Positions 26,725 through 37,458 of a DNA stretch of 64,000 bases are shown in pieces. Origin of the DNA: JAIXWP01 sp041391745 (GTDB lineage: Bacteria > Bacteroidota > Bacteroidia > Flavobacteriales_D > Sanyastnellaceae); the NCBI GenBank assembly GCA_041391745.1, contig JAWKNK010000018.1, forward strand, positions 5,479 through 69,478, written 5' to 3'. The translations under genes were made by a program, and so were the position numbers. The notes beneath the pieces were generated by a model. That model did not search any database. It saw only the letters and a list, made by a program, of their open reading frames with translations, and was not told the DNA's origin. The stretch's first letter is position 1. Every line of letters starts with the position of its first letter.

Positions 26725-29700
26725 TTATTGTATTGGGGAGTAAGTGTGAAGAATGGATAATTGAGTGGAATATTCCAAGCATGTTTGGAGATATTCTAAT
26801 TGGGTGTCGTTTCTCCATTGCTGAAGGGCTATCCATTCCACAATGCTGATTTCACCTTTTTCTAATAATTGTAAATTGATGCTCGACCAATCGGATTGGG
26901 CTGCCGAAAGTCGTTGTTCATACTGTTCAATGGATTGATTGAGCGTGGTGGCTTTAAAATAAACAGCATCATAATCCTTCTGTGTTTTGTTCAAAGCAAA
27001 CCATTCTTGGTTGGTCTGTGCACTGAGCGAAACAGCATTCGATTGAAGCTTTCTTTTATTCGCACCAAATAAAGGAATCGAAATACCCGCCTGAACGGTG
27101 TAGAAGTAGGAGTCATTTCCATAATAGACATCGTAACCTTCGGTATTTTGATAGCCCTTAATGGTCATTGCAGCAACACCTAAATGGTAAACGGGTAGTC
27201 GCTGACCAACAATAGAGGATCTATCATTTTTTACCAATTCAATGCGATTGGTTTCTAGCAAAACGTTTTCATTTTTTGAAAGCTGCGAAGCATCAAGCTT
27301 GTCCATTAAACCAGGCTTCTGCCAGGTGGATTGAACATTTGCATAATCAAAATCTGGAAGATATGCTTGAATATTCGCCGTGGAAACTACCATTTGTTGC
27401 TTCACAGATGTAAGTCTGTTATGAAGCTTCCAAAGCTGCTCTTCGAGCATCGATACTTCCCATGCAGCACTTTCACCTTTTTCGAATCGCAGTCGCATTT
27501 TATCTACTGCTATTTCCATATTTTGGATGGAATTGCTCAAGAGTTTTTCTTGTTGAAGAAGAATCAGCGTGTGATAATAATTTTCTTCTATGACTTGTCT
27601 GATTTTCTTTTTCTCTGCGTCGAGTAATATGGCATTCTCTTTTGCGAGTAGCAGATACCTTTCTCGTTGCGCTTTGTATAGCTTCATCGAATTGATACTT
27701 TGATCTACTACCAAACGATGATCCATAGCGGCGCTATTCACTTGACCGTATTCTGCGCTGATATTTGTAGCATCCAGTGCGGCTTTGATATTAGCTAGTG
27801 TTTCATATTCCTCTACTTTCTTCTGCATGGCCTGAATAGCAACGCTTTCATTTGTTGCTTTCAATACTAAAGCTTCTAACTCTACAGAATCTTGAGCGTG
27901 TGCAAATGAGGATACAAACAATCCGATTATCATCACCGAAGTGATTTTATGGATGCTCATTTTTCTTTCTTTTCTGTTTTGAAATAATAGATAAAGCATA
28001 GGCAATACAAATAGGGTGAGTACTGTCGCAGTGAGCAATCCGCCGATGACAACAGTGGCAAGAGGTCTTTGCACCTCCGCACCAGCACCGTTGCTCAAAG
28101 CCATTGGAAGGAAGCCTAACGATGCAACACTTGCCGTCATCAACACCGGACGAAGTCTGCTCTTTGTCGCTTCCATTACACATTGCATCGCTGTCTTATC
28201 GCCTTGATGATGTAAGCGATTAATTTCACTCAACAATACAATTCCGTTGAGCACGGCAACACCGAAAAGTGCGATGAAACCAACTCCTGCGGATATACTG
28301 AATGGTAAATCTCTCAACCATAGTGCAAACACACCACCAATGGCACTCAGCGGAATTGCTGAATAAATCAACAAGCTCTGTCCAATCGATTTGAAGGCAA
28401 AGTAGAGTAGAAGTAAAATGAGTAGAAGCGCAATTGGCACGGCTATCATGAGGCGAGATACTGCTTGTTGAAGATTTTCAAAAGCACCACCATACGTCAT
28501 GGAATAGCCAGATGGCAAACTCAATTTATCTTTCACTTTTTGTTGAAGTTCAGTTACGATACTTTCTACGTCTCTTCCTCTCACATTGAAACCGACAATA
28601 ATTCTTCTTCGTGTGTTGTCTCTTTGAATTTGATAAGGTCCATTCACTATTTCAACATTGGCTATGCTTGATAGTGGTAGCTTCATTCCTGAAGGTGCAT
28701 CAATAAGCAATTGTTGCACGTTTTGAAGGGATTTGCGTTGTGTGGTATCTAACTTTACCGCAAGATCAAAACGCTTTTCACCTTCATAAACTTGACCAGT
28801 TACTTTTCCTGCAAATGCAGCTTCTACCATAGCATTCACTTGATCGATGGCGATGCCATATCGCGCAAGTTCTTCTCTTTTATAGTTGACCACAATTTGC
28901 GGCATGCCCGAAACCGTCTCTACGTACAAGTCTTTTGCTCCATCTATTGTATTAATGATGGATCCCAATTGAGATGCGTAATCTGAAAGGGTGTCCAGAT
29001 TTTCACCATATATTTTACACACCACATCTTGTCGAGCGCCTGTCATCAATTCATTAAAGCGCATCTGAACGGGAAACTGAAATCCAGTTGTAATGCCTGG
29101 CACACTTGCCATTCGAGCGCCCATCTTTTCTGCGAGCTCATCAAATGTTTTAGCAGAAGTCCATTCTTTTTTGTCTTTTAAAATGATCATCAAGTCGCTC
29201 GCTTCGATAGGCATTGGATCGGTTGGAATTTCACCACTTCCGATTTTGGTAACCACCTTTTCTACTTCTGGAAATTCATCCAAAAGTATTTTGGCGGCTT
29301 GCTGAGTAGAAGCGATGGTAGTTTGAAGATTTGACCCCGTAAGCACGCGCGTGTCTACTGCAAAATCACCTTCTTCAAGTTCTGGAATAAATTCACCTCC
29401 CATGTTGGAAAAAGTAAATACTGCTAGAACAAAAAGAATCAAACTACCACCGATCCACTTCGTTTTATGTTGAATAGCTTTATGCAATACTTTACGCTGT
29501 AAGCATGTTCGATTTTTAGCATTATCCGATCGCTCCAGTTTGGTTTGTGCGTTCGTGGTTGCTTCAAGAGCAGCGCACTCATCATTGGAACATAAGTAAG
29601 AGAAAGCAAGAAAGCACCGAGTATAGCAAACGCTACTGTCTGTGCCATCGGCTTAAACATTTTTCCCTCGATACCTTCCAGGGAGAGAATTGGAAGGTAA

Positions 29701-31076
29701 ACGATAAGAATAATGAGCTGGCCAAATACTGCGGCATTCATCATTCGTGATGCCGAAGTTTTTACATAACCTTCTCTTTCCTGAGTGGATAATTTATGCT
29801 GTAGCTGCTTGGAGTGAAGTTGATGCAGCACAGCTTCTACAATGATTACAGCACCGTCAATGATAAGTCCGAAATCGAGTGCACCTAGGCTCATAAGGTT
29901 ACCACTCACTCCAAACATATTCATCATGATTACTGCAAAAAGCATTGCTAGTGGAATAACACTAGCCACAAGTAGCCCTGCTCTTAGTTGACCCAAGAAC
30001 AGGATGAGAACAAATAATACGATCAACGCACCTTCTGCTAAGTTTTTCTCAACTGTTGAAATCGCATTGTTTACCATTTTAGTTCTATCCAAAAATGGTT
30101 CTATGATGATTCCTTCAGGGAGGGTTTGTTGAATTTCTGCGATTTTATTTTTCACATTGTCGATGACCTTTGATGAGTTCTCACCTTTAAGCATCATCAC
30201 AATGGCTCCAGCAACTTCGCCTTGATCATTGAAGCACATAGCTCCAAATCGAGTAGCTGTTCCTTCTCTCACTGTTGCTACATCTTTGATCAGAACAGGG
30301 AATCCAGCAGCCGATTGTCGGATTGGAATGTTTTCAATGTGTGATTTGTTCTGAAGCAAACCTTCTGTGCGAATAAACAATGCAGTAGGTCCGCGCTCAA
30401 TATAGCTTCCTCCTGCATTTTGATTGTTGGATTCGAGCGCATTGAAAATTTCTGAAATAGAAATGTTACTCGCTTTCAATTTGTCGGGTTGAATCACCAC
30501 TTCCCATTGCTTGAGATTTCCTCCAAAAGAAGATACATCCGCCACACCTTCTGTTCCCAAAAGCTGACGACGAACTATCCAATCTTGAATGGTTCTCAAA
30601 TCTGTGGTAGTATACTTCGATTCGTATCCTTTTTTCGGGCGCACAACATATTGATAGATTTCACCTAATCCTGTGCTCACAGGTCCAAGTGTAGGAGCTT
30701 GAATATTCACAGGCAGGTCGCCTTGTATTTGAACCAATCGTTCTGATACTTGCTGACGCGCGAGATAAATATTTACATCGTCTTTGAATACGATGGTAAC
30801 AAGCGACAATCCAAATCGCGAAAAGCTTCGAATGCTCTTCGTGCCCGGAATGTTGGCATTTGCCTGCTCTATTGGAAAGGTGATAAGCCTTTCAATATCT
30901 GTTGCTCCCAATGATGGAGCCACAGTAATAATTTGCACTTGGTTGTCGGTAATATCCGGCACAGCATCTATCGGAAGACGCGTTACTTCTAAGGCACCAT
31001 ATGCAATTAGCCCTAGGACCATCAACGCAACAATCAGTTTGTTACGGATGGAAAAATCTATAATATGTTGAAGCAT
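26725..31076 (-). CDS. CzcA-type heavy-metal RND pump fused to a TolC-like channel (frameshifted)
   Basis: About 1,450 residues once the single frameshift at about 29490 is joined (AYSVK | VLHKAIQHKTKWIGG). Residues 1-1035 are an HME-RND proton antiporter: RLPIDAVPDITDNQVQI, SFSRFGLSLVTIVFKDDVNI, the transmembrane-4 signature DFGLIIDGAVIIVE near residue 400, and ISAGVGFIALFGVAVLNGIV. DFGxxxDGA is the pattern of the Zn/Co/Cd (CzcA) group rather than Cu/Ag pumps. From about residue 1040 a signal-like hydrophobic segment (HKITSVMIIGLFVSSFAHAQ) leads into a TolC-type helical domain (about 1065-1450). The fusion needs that extra membrane span to place TolC in the periplasm. Confidence 0.88.
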
Positions 31077-31156
31077 TTTTCCTTGAAAAATTGAATTTTA
31101 AGAATACACGAAGTCCTTCCAATGGTTATTGAAAGCAAATTGAAAAAACAGTAATC

Positions 31157-31554
31157 TTAAAATTTGGGCGGCTGCCAGATGTTGTCTATCAAATTGATGG
31201 CTTTAGCAGAAACCTCAGGAAGAGGAAGCCATTCATTGATACTTAGGAAACTTGGAAAATCGAATTGAAATGTTTGAAAAATAGCTGTGAGCTGAACTCC
31301 TGAATCAACTTATGCTCTGCCTTGAACGGCAATTTCATATCGTCTGCATAATCGGCATCGTGCACTGTCTCTTGAAAATAGTGCATGTCGAAAAATTCTA
31401 ACAATGTCATCGACGAATTGTGATCCGTGTGTTGCTGGTAATGCTCAATCAATTCAGCCACTTTGAAAAGCTCATTAATAATACTACAGCGACAAGCGGT
31501 AACAGATACCATTTGCACAACGAGTATATAAATGAAGAGCTTTTTTAACATCAC
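31157..31554 (-). CDS. Small exported protein upstream of the metal pump (frameshifted)
   Basis: About 130 residues after joining a break at about 31265. Hydrophobic N-terminus LFIYILVVQMVSVTAC, then His/Asp-rich sequence (HYQQHTDHNSS, HYFQETVHDADYADDMKLPF). The second frame adds FDFPSFLSINEWLPLPEVSA and IDNIWQPPKF-stop. Small His-rich exported proteins of this type stand first in several Bacteroidota metal-efflux operons; here it is 80 bases before the pump gene in the same direction. It may bind metal in the periplasm; that is inference. Confidence 0.65.
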
Positions 31555-31625
31555 GACAAAAATGCATTAAATATTCATTCGAGCAAGGTGATATTGGTCA
31601 CAAAATGAAATTTCAATCAAAATTC

Positions 31626-31656
31626 TTGATTTTGAACATTAAAATCACTAAAATTG
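31626..31656 (+). promoter_or_regulatory. Likely promoter of the T9SS gene at 31688
   Basis: TTG (31626-31628), 20-base spacer, TAAAATTG (31649-31656), one mismatch from TAnnTTTG. It ends 31 bases before the ATG. Confidence 0.5.
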
Positions 31657-31687
31657 TAGTTGACCTTAAGTACCTAAACCAAATAAA

Positions 31688-32659
31688 ATGAAGTCAATTT
31701 TACTTTCAGGACTGGCCATCGCAGCATCACTTCAGATGGCTGCCAATGACCCACAATTTATTGTAGAAAAAGTAGATAATAATGGCTTAGTAGCCGGAAA
31801 CACTTATCGTGTTTATGTTCAATTGCAAGACGAAGGACAGTCGGTTCATGCTGTTTGGGGAGATTTAGAACATCCTTTAATGATCGAATCTACCGCACCT
31901 TTTTATCAAAATGCTCTATGCGGAGCTTCAAGCAGAGGTTTCGTGTCTGCTCTTGCGGCCGTAGACCCAACAACGGCTTATGATTCATATATTTCTCTTG
32001 GCTATAAAACTGCCGATGCGAATACGCTTTGGGATATTGGAGTTGATTTTACAACTTTCGAAGATGGTGGTGAAATCCTAGCCAATAATGGTTCGTGGTT
32101 CTTACTTCCTACAGACGCTAAAACGATGCCCCAAGAACAAGGGCTTGTTTTCTTTGGTCAGTTTACGACATCGGGTGTAGCAACGGGAAAGGTAAACCTT
32201 CAAGGTAAAAATGCAGACGGAAGCATTTGGAGAGCATACGATGTTTCATTTACAACAGCGAATGCACAAACCTTTGGTTGTACCAATTCAGCGGCCTCAA
32301 ATTTCAATGCTGAGGCGACTTTCGATGATGGAAGTTGCGATACCTCTGCAAGTGAAACTTCACTTTCTGTAGAAACGATTGCAGAAGTTATCTCAGAAGA
32401 TTGGTCGGTTTTTCCTAATCCCGTTCGTGATCAATTGATCCATATTCAATTCAATTCGGACAATGCTCAAAACGAAAAATACCGTATTGAGATTTTTGAT
32501 TTGAGCGGGAAATTGATTTCTGCAAATGAATTGAGCAGCGGTGCATGGGTAGCTGGAAATAGAGTAACTATTGAGCAAGCTTTAGCTGCTGGTACTTACA
32601 AAATCGTTCTTTCTACTAAAGAAAAGTCTACTTCAAAGACACTTGTGGTAGCGAAGTAA
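31688..32659 (+). CDS. T9SS-secreted protein, short paralogue of the 41409 protein
   Basis: 323 residues. Signal peptide (about 1-19). The N-terminal beta domain (20-200) contains GLVAGNTYRVYVQLQDE, TAYDSYISLGYKTADANTLW and GLVFFGQFTTSGVATGKVNL. It is followed by GCTNSAASNFNAEATFDDGS then C, a motif frequent in Bacteroidota secreted proteins, and a type A T9SS sorting domain (about 240-323: SVFPNPVRDQLIHIQF, IFDLSGKLI, AAGTYKIVLST). The first domain resembles the start of the protein at 41409 (TYRIYADV, YDSYVTVGRT). The role of the domain is unknown; the protein is exported across the outer membrane and probably anchored or released. Confidence 0.85.
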   Translation: MKSILLSGLAIAASLQMAANDPQFIVEKVDNNGLVAGNTYRVYVQLQDEGQSVHAVWGDLEHPLMIESTAPFYQNALCGASSRGFVSALAAVDPTTAYDSYISLGYKTADANTLWDIGVDFTTFEDGGEILANNGSWFLLPTDAKTMPQEQGLVFFGQFTTSGVATGKVNLQGKNADGSIWRAYDVSFTTANAQTFGCTNSAASNFNAEATFDDGSCDTSASETSLSVETIAEVISEDWSVFPNPVRDQLIHIQFNSDNAQNEKYRIEIFDLSGKLISANELSSGAWVAGNRVTIEQALAAGTYKIVLSTKEKSTSKTLVVAK

Positions 32660-32663
32660 TTCG

Positions 32664-35380
32664 TTATCGGAAAAGTAAAATGTGTCCTTGATACTCGTGG
32701 TTCAATCCACCGTAGTCTGTGACAATAAATTGATATTGATAAATACCATCCGCGGCGTAATAATCCCCGCCGCGGATGTTTCCTGTCCAGGCGTCTTCTA
32801 AATTATTACTTGTAAAAATTAAAGTGCCCCATCTGTCGTAGATGCGGCATTCCGCTGCCGTGGCACCCGTGTAACTCGGCCACCAAATATCATTCAACCC
32901 ATCATTGTTTGGCGTGAAAGTGTTGGGCGCATAAAACAGCAATCCATCCACAAACACACGACCTTCGGTAACACCTACACAACCAAATTCATTGGTGACA
33001 TACTGTGTTATATGGTGATATCCGCCTCTATAAAGGAGTGAGTAAAATCAAATGTTTCATACGAGGTGCCATCACTTATATAATAGTAGCAAGTGACAGC
33101 GTGCTCTGAGGTATTTTGAACAAAAATTTCTGGATGGAGAATATTTAGTTCGTCTGGAGAAACTTCAAAACTTGCAATTGGTTTTGGTAATACAACTACC
33201 GCATCATTAAGCGTAACAAATAAATTTCGAATACATCCAGTAGTTGTGAAAGCGTGGAGCGATACATCGTAAAAGCCTTGGTTTTCATAAATGTATGTCG
33301 GGTTTGCCACGGTTGATGTGCCTCCATCTCCGAAGTCCCAGTCGTAGAATACTTGTGTTTCCGATTCGGCTTGTGCATCAAAACTCACACGAAGTGGAGC
33401 ACATCCTTCTCCGCCCGTCACGATCGCGTCGATAGTGGGCACAGCCACAACCCACAATTCATCTTCGTAAGTTCGCTCACAATCGTTCTCATTAATTGTA
33501 AGTGATATTGGATAAGTGCCAGGCGCGTTGAAAGTAATATTTTGTGGATTCTGTAATGTTGTAGTTGGCAGGTTTGCAGCATCACCAAAGTCCCAAAAGA
33601 AGGTTGCTTCGTTGGTGGTGAACCCCGTTGCCGTGAAATCGTATTCATTTACATCAAAGCACATCGGACCGTAATCCTGAAATCCTGGATTCAACAAATC
33701 ATAAATCTCAAATGATAAAAATGCAGTATCAGGACAAGTGTTGGGTGCACTTGAGATGAGCCGAATCACATAGAGTCCTGTATCCGGAAAAGTATACTCT
33801 GGACTTGGATTGAAAGAAATATCTCCATTTCCAGGGGCACCAAAATTCCAGCTGAAATCAGTGGTGTTCTGACTGGAATTTTCAAATGTGTACGTTAATC
33901 CAGCGCAAAAACTTTCTTGAGGAACTATAGAGGAAATGGGTTCAGGTACATTATCAATTTCAAGAGTTGCTTCATCAAAACATCCGTCGTCTTCAATTTG
34001 GACATTAATAACATAGCTACTTAATTCGGGGTTTAAGAGGATGTTGTTCGGTGCAGTAGCGGTTGAAGTTGCTGGTACGGCTCCCGGCCCGAAGTCCCAT
34101 GTGAATGTGGCCTGTGGTGTGAGATTCGCGTTGCTACTGAAATCATAACGAACGGAGTTGTTTATACATTCCGCACCGTCAAAATTGATTTCTGGGTCAA
34201 TAGGATTTCGTACATCAAAAGTCGTAATCGCAGTATCTGCGCAAGGCCAACCAGGATTGGCAATGAGCATAATGGTATAGTCTCCTTGTTCGGTATAAGT
34301 GTAGCTTGGATTTTGCTCCGTGCTCACATCAGTATCAATTCCTGGAACACCAAAATCCCATTCAAAGAATGTTGCATTCGTAGAAATGTTACCAAACTCA
34401 ACCGTCATCCCATCGCAAAAGGAAGTCTGCTCCGGAATAGTTGCGATGATATTGGGATCGCAAAGGGTGACATTAAATTGAAAATCTCTACTTGTAGTAT
34501 TGATAGGCACACCATCTCTCCATTCGGTGACACATACTCCAATTACGTATTGACCAATTTGATTGGCGGTACCAGTTATAAAACCGGTAACTGGATCTAT
34601 TTCAAAAGGAGGATTGCTGGCAATTTGATAAGTTTCATCATAACCTGTGGCCCATTGAACATTGGCATACGGAGGTGGAGCAGGAGTATCTGGTGCAGGA
34701 TCGTCGGCAGATGCACCGTGAAAGGGCGTACAGAACTCATACGAAAGTGAATCGCCATCGACGTCACTAGCGCTATGGTCGAAGAAAAATTCGGCTCCCG
34801 CGCAAAGCGCCACAGGAGGGAAGTTATTGTAAGTAGCTGATGAGTTGACGCCTTCAGGTAACACATCAAAGCCAGGAATGGTAGTAGTAAAAGTAGCTCC
34901 CGCCCATTGCGGATTGATCAAATTGATAATCGATGGATTGCGGCAACAACGCTGATAGACGAGCATATATCCATCATTGTTCGGTTGCAATGTAATATTC
35001 GTAGTATATCTCGCTTTTTGTACACACAAATCAGGAGGAAGAATAAAGCAAGGGTTCTCTAGCTCGATGGGCACAAATTCAACATTGCTATTGAACAGTT
35101 CAACGTCCATGTCCAATTCCAAACTATTGTTGGAAAGGTCGAATACACCAATGGAAGCAAACTCGTCAAAAGGTGTGTTGTTGCTGTTGGTAGGACCACA
35201 ATCCCGATAAACAAAAAGGGTAATTGTATAATTTCTCGAACCATCTGCATTCACTCCAGTGTAGGCATAATAAATCTCTCCACCTACAATGTGGGTTGCC
35301 ATACCTTGTAACCCCAGAGCCAAAAAGAGGAGGGTGGTAGCGGCACTGAACCATATTTTTAGACTTACAGCGTAGTTCAA
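32664..35380 (-). CDS. PKD-repeat surface protein with gliding-motility-associated C-terminus (frameshifted)
   Basis: About 900 residues after joining a break at about 33015. Signal peptide ending GMATHIVGG, typical of this family (THIVGGEIYYAYTG). About five PKD domains follow from residue ~330, each with an F.WDFG motif (FFEWDFGVPGIDTD, FTWDFGPGAV, FSWNFGAPG, FFWDFGDAANLP, FYDWDFGDGGTS). The end is the type B sorting domain: YAPNTFTPNNDGLNDIWWPS, CRIYDRWGTLIF, WTGNIRGGDYYAADGIYQYQ. These proteins go through T9SS and act in adhesion or gliding. It converges with the gene at 31688; the stops are 4 bases apart. Confidence 0.88.
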
Positions 35381-35465
35381 TTCGGGTTGGTTAAGGAGTC
35401 TAAATATAGATATATTAACAATAACTACATTTCCCTACTAGAAAGTTGCTTCTTAATTTCGTGGC

Positions 35466-35948
35466 ATGAATGAATTAACACATTTGGACAATAATGGGAA
35501 TCCAACCATGGTGGATGTTGGTGGTAAAAATGTCACAAAGCGTACGGCTGTGGCCCAAGCTAGCGTAGTCTTTCCCGAAGAAGTGTGGATGAAATTGAGT
35601 CAAAATGAATTTGTTTCTAAAAAAGGCTCCGTGTTTCAGACGGCTATTATTGCTGGAATTTTGGGATTAAAGAAGACGTCTGACCTCATTCCATTGTGTC
35701 ATCCGCTCATGATTTCTAAGGCTGACATTCAAATTGAACGAGACGATAAGGGCTTTTCGTTGCACGTTCAATGCACTGTTGCCCTCGATGGCAAAACAGG
35801 TGTGGAGATGGAAGCACTGACGGGAGCTTCAATTGCTGCTTTGACTATTTATGATATGTGCAAAGCCTTGTCTCATGAAATTAGAATTAAAGAGGTTAAA
35901 CTCGTTTCGAAAACCGGAGGTAAATCCGATTATACCCACGTGTTATGA
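35466..35948 (+). CDS. moaC: Cyclic pyranopterin monophosphate synthase MoaC
   Basis: 160 residues, normal length. Family motifs: MVDVGGKNVTKRTAVAQA at the N-terminus, GILGLKKTSDLIPLCHPLMI with the conserved HP, GKTGVEMEALTGASIAALTI and YDMCKALSHEIRIKEVKLVS, which carry the catalytic Asp and Lys. It converts the cyclised GTP product of MoaA into cyclic pyranopterin in molybdenum-cofactor synthesis, in the cytoplasm. Its stop overlaps the next start (ATGA at 35945), so it is coupled with a MobA-type protein. Other cofactor genes are not in the window. Confidence 0.97.
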   Translation: MNELTHLDNNGNPTMVDVGGKNVTKRTAVAQASVVFPEEVWMKLSQNEFVSKKGSVFQTAIIAGILGLKKTSDLIPLCHPLMISKADIQIERDDKGFSLHVQCTVALDGKTGVEMEALTGASIAALTIYDMCKALSHEIRIKEVKLVSKTGGKSDYTHVL

Positions 35949-37039
35949 GCCACGGAAAATTAGATAAAAAGGAGAGGGGGAGGTTCTATTCAAAAGAACT
36001 AGCGATCTATGGTACTACCTGCAATCAGGTATCAGAACTTTTTCTTGCTTTAGAAAAAAAGACGAATCTAAAACTCGCATATATCGACGGAGATCATAGC
36101 AACAGAGATGCATTTGTAATCAATCATATCGTAATAGGAGAAAGCGACACGCAGATTCAATTAAAGCGACATTTCAATGAATTTGATTTCCAATTTTTCA
36201 ATAGTGAAATGGATGCTGTTGTTGTGAATGGAAATCATTTTGAAGCCTCAAAACAACTGATTGTTTTCAATCCTGAAAAAGAAAAATCTCTTGAAAAACG
36301 AAAGGGGCAATTAACGGAAATTATTGCTTTTTATTGTGATGGAAAAAAGGAGGAAGCAGAGGCTTACTTCAATCATCATTTTCCTGAGTTGGAGAATAAG
36401 ATTTTGCTAGAAAATGAAGATGATTTAATACTTTGGTTTGTAAAGGAATTTGCAATCGTAGCACCAATAAAGGGACTCATTTTGGCAGGCGGAATGAGCA
36501 CGCGTATGGGAAGTGATAAATCTAAAATGAAGTATCATAACACCGATCAAGTGGAGCACATTTCAAACTTGATGAAGGACCAAGGATTAGAAGTTTTTAT
36601 TTCATGTCGAGAAGATCAAAAAGCGGGATTTTTGAATCGCGGTTTTCAAGTTGTTACAGATAAAATGATGGGTGTAGGACCAATGGCTGGAATGTGCAGC
36701 GCTTGGATGCAAGAGTCGGGCACGGCTTGGCTTGCCATTGCAGTGGATATGCCTTTGATCAATGAAAGTTCCATTTCTCAGATTTTATCTTCACGAGATG
36801 CATCTAAATATGCGACTTGCTTTATGAATGAAGAAAAGCAATGGCCAGAACCACTTTTTACTATTTGGGAACCTCGCGCATATCAACGTATGATGCAGTT
36901 TATTTCTATAGGTATTAGTTGCCCGAGAAAAGTACTTATGAATAGCGATGTAAAATCGCTTCAAACAATGGATCAAAGAATACTAATTAACGCAAACTCT
37001 CCGGAGGATGCGGAAATGATTAAAAAAATACTTCAATAA
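35945..37039 (+). CDS. MobA-type molybdenum cofactor nucleotidyltransferase with extra N-terminal domain
   Basis: 364 residues. Residues ~178-364 are MobA: GLILAGGMSTRMGSDKSKMK (nucleotide-binding loop with the Lys), SCREDQ, VVTDKMMGVGPMAGMCSAWM, AVDMPLINESS, WPEPLFTIWEPRAY. MobA attaches GMP (or CMP) to molybdopterin. Residues 1-170 form an added domain (ELAIYGTTCNQVSELFLALE, LAYIDGDHS) that resembles MobB in layout but has lost the P-loop Gly-Lys-Thr. It is coupled to moaC upstream (4-base overlap) and the thioesterase downstream (TAATG at 37037-37041). Confidence 0.85.
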   Translation: MSHGKLDKKERGRFYSKELAIYGTTCNQVSELFLALEKKTNLKLAYIDGDHSNRDAFVINHIVIGESDTQIQLKRHFNEFDFQFFNSEMDAVVVNGNHFEASKQLIVFNPEKEKSLEKRKGQLTEIIAFYCDGKKEEAEAYFNHHFPELENKILLENEDDLILWFVKEFAIVAPIKGLILAGGMSTRMGSDKSKMKYHNTDQVEHISNLMKDQGLEVFISCREDQKAGFLNRGFQVVTDKMMGVGPMAGMCSAWMQESGTAWLAIAVDMPLINESSISQILSSRDASKYATCFMNEEKQWPEPLFTIWEPRAYQRMMQFISIGISCPRKVLMNSDVKSLQTMDQRILINANSPEDAEMIKKILQ

Positions 37040-37458
37040 TGAATTACGAACCTTACCGTCCCGAAATCAGATTTGCGGATTTGGATACTATGGGGCATGT
37101 GAATAATGCGATTTATTTGAGCTATTTCGAACAAGCGCGAATCCATTTCTTTCGCCAATTTTTTGGTGGAAAATGGGATTGGAGAAAGCATGGGATTTTA
37201 GTTGCACGAAATGAAATAGATTACAAGGTGAGTATCCTTCTTCGTGATGATGTGCGCATCTATGTTGGGTGCAAGCACATGGGGTCGAAAAGCTTTACGC
37301 TCGACTACAGAATTACAGTAGAAAGAGATGGTCAGGAAGTTGTTGCTAGCACAGGCGCATCTGTGCTTGTATGCTTCAATCACTCTGATGGAAAAACTGC
37401 TCCTATTCCCGATGAATGGAGAACTGTTTTCGAACAAATTCCTTCAGTTACCGCGTAA
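37039..37458 (+). CDS. Acyl-CoA thioesterase, hot-dog fold (YbgC/4HBT type)
   Basis: 139 residues, single hot-dog domain. The catalytic segment is RFADLDTMGHVNNAIYLSYF with the usual Asp and the HxNN turn, followed by EQARIHFFRQFF, then beta strands NEIDYKVSILLRDDVRIYVG and KSFTLDYRITVERDGQEVVA. It hydrolyses acyl-CoA esters in the cytoplasm; the natural substrate is unknown. It starts inside the stop of the mobA-type gene, so it is in the same operon. It ends by overlapping, tail to tail, 11 bases of the amylase gene. Confidence 0.9.
   Translation: MNYEPYRPEIRFADLDTMGHVNNAIYLSYFEQARIHFFRQFFGGKWDWRKHGILVARNEIDYKVSILLRDDVRIYVGCKHMGSKSFTLDYRITVERDGQEVVASTGASVLVCFNHSDGKTAPIPDEWRTVFEQIPSVTA

Noticed and set aside
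26725..31076. Programmed frameshifting or recoding to explain the broken conserved genes
   Set aside because: Breaks occur in many unrelated genes, at different motifs and without slip-site plus structure patterns.
34286..34750. A 154-residue plus-strand frame
   Set aside because: Antisense to the PKD-repeat gene, which has a full set of family motifs.
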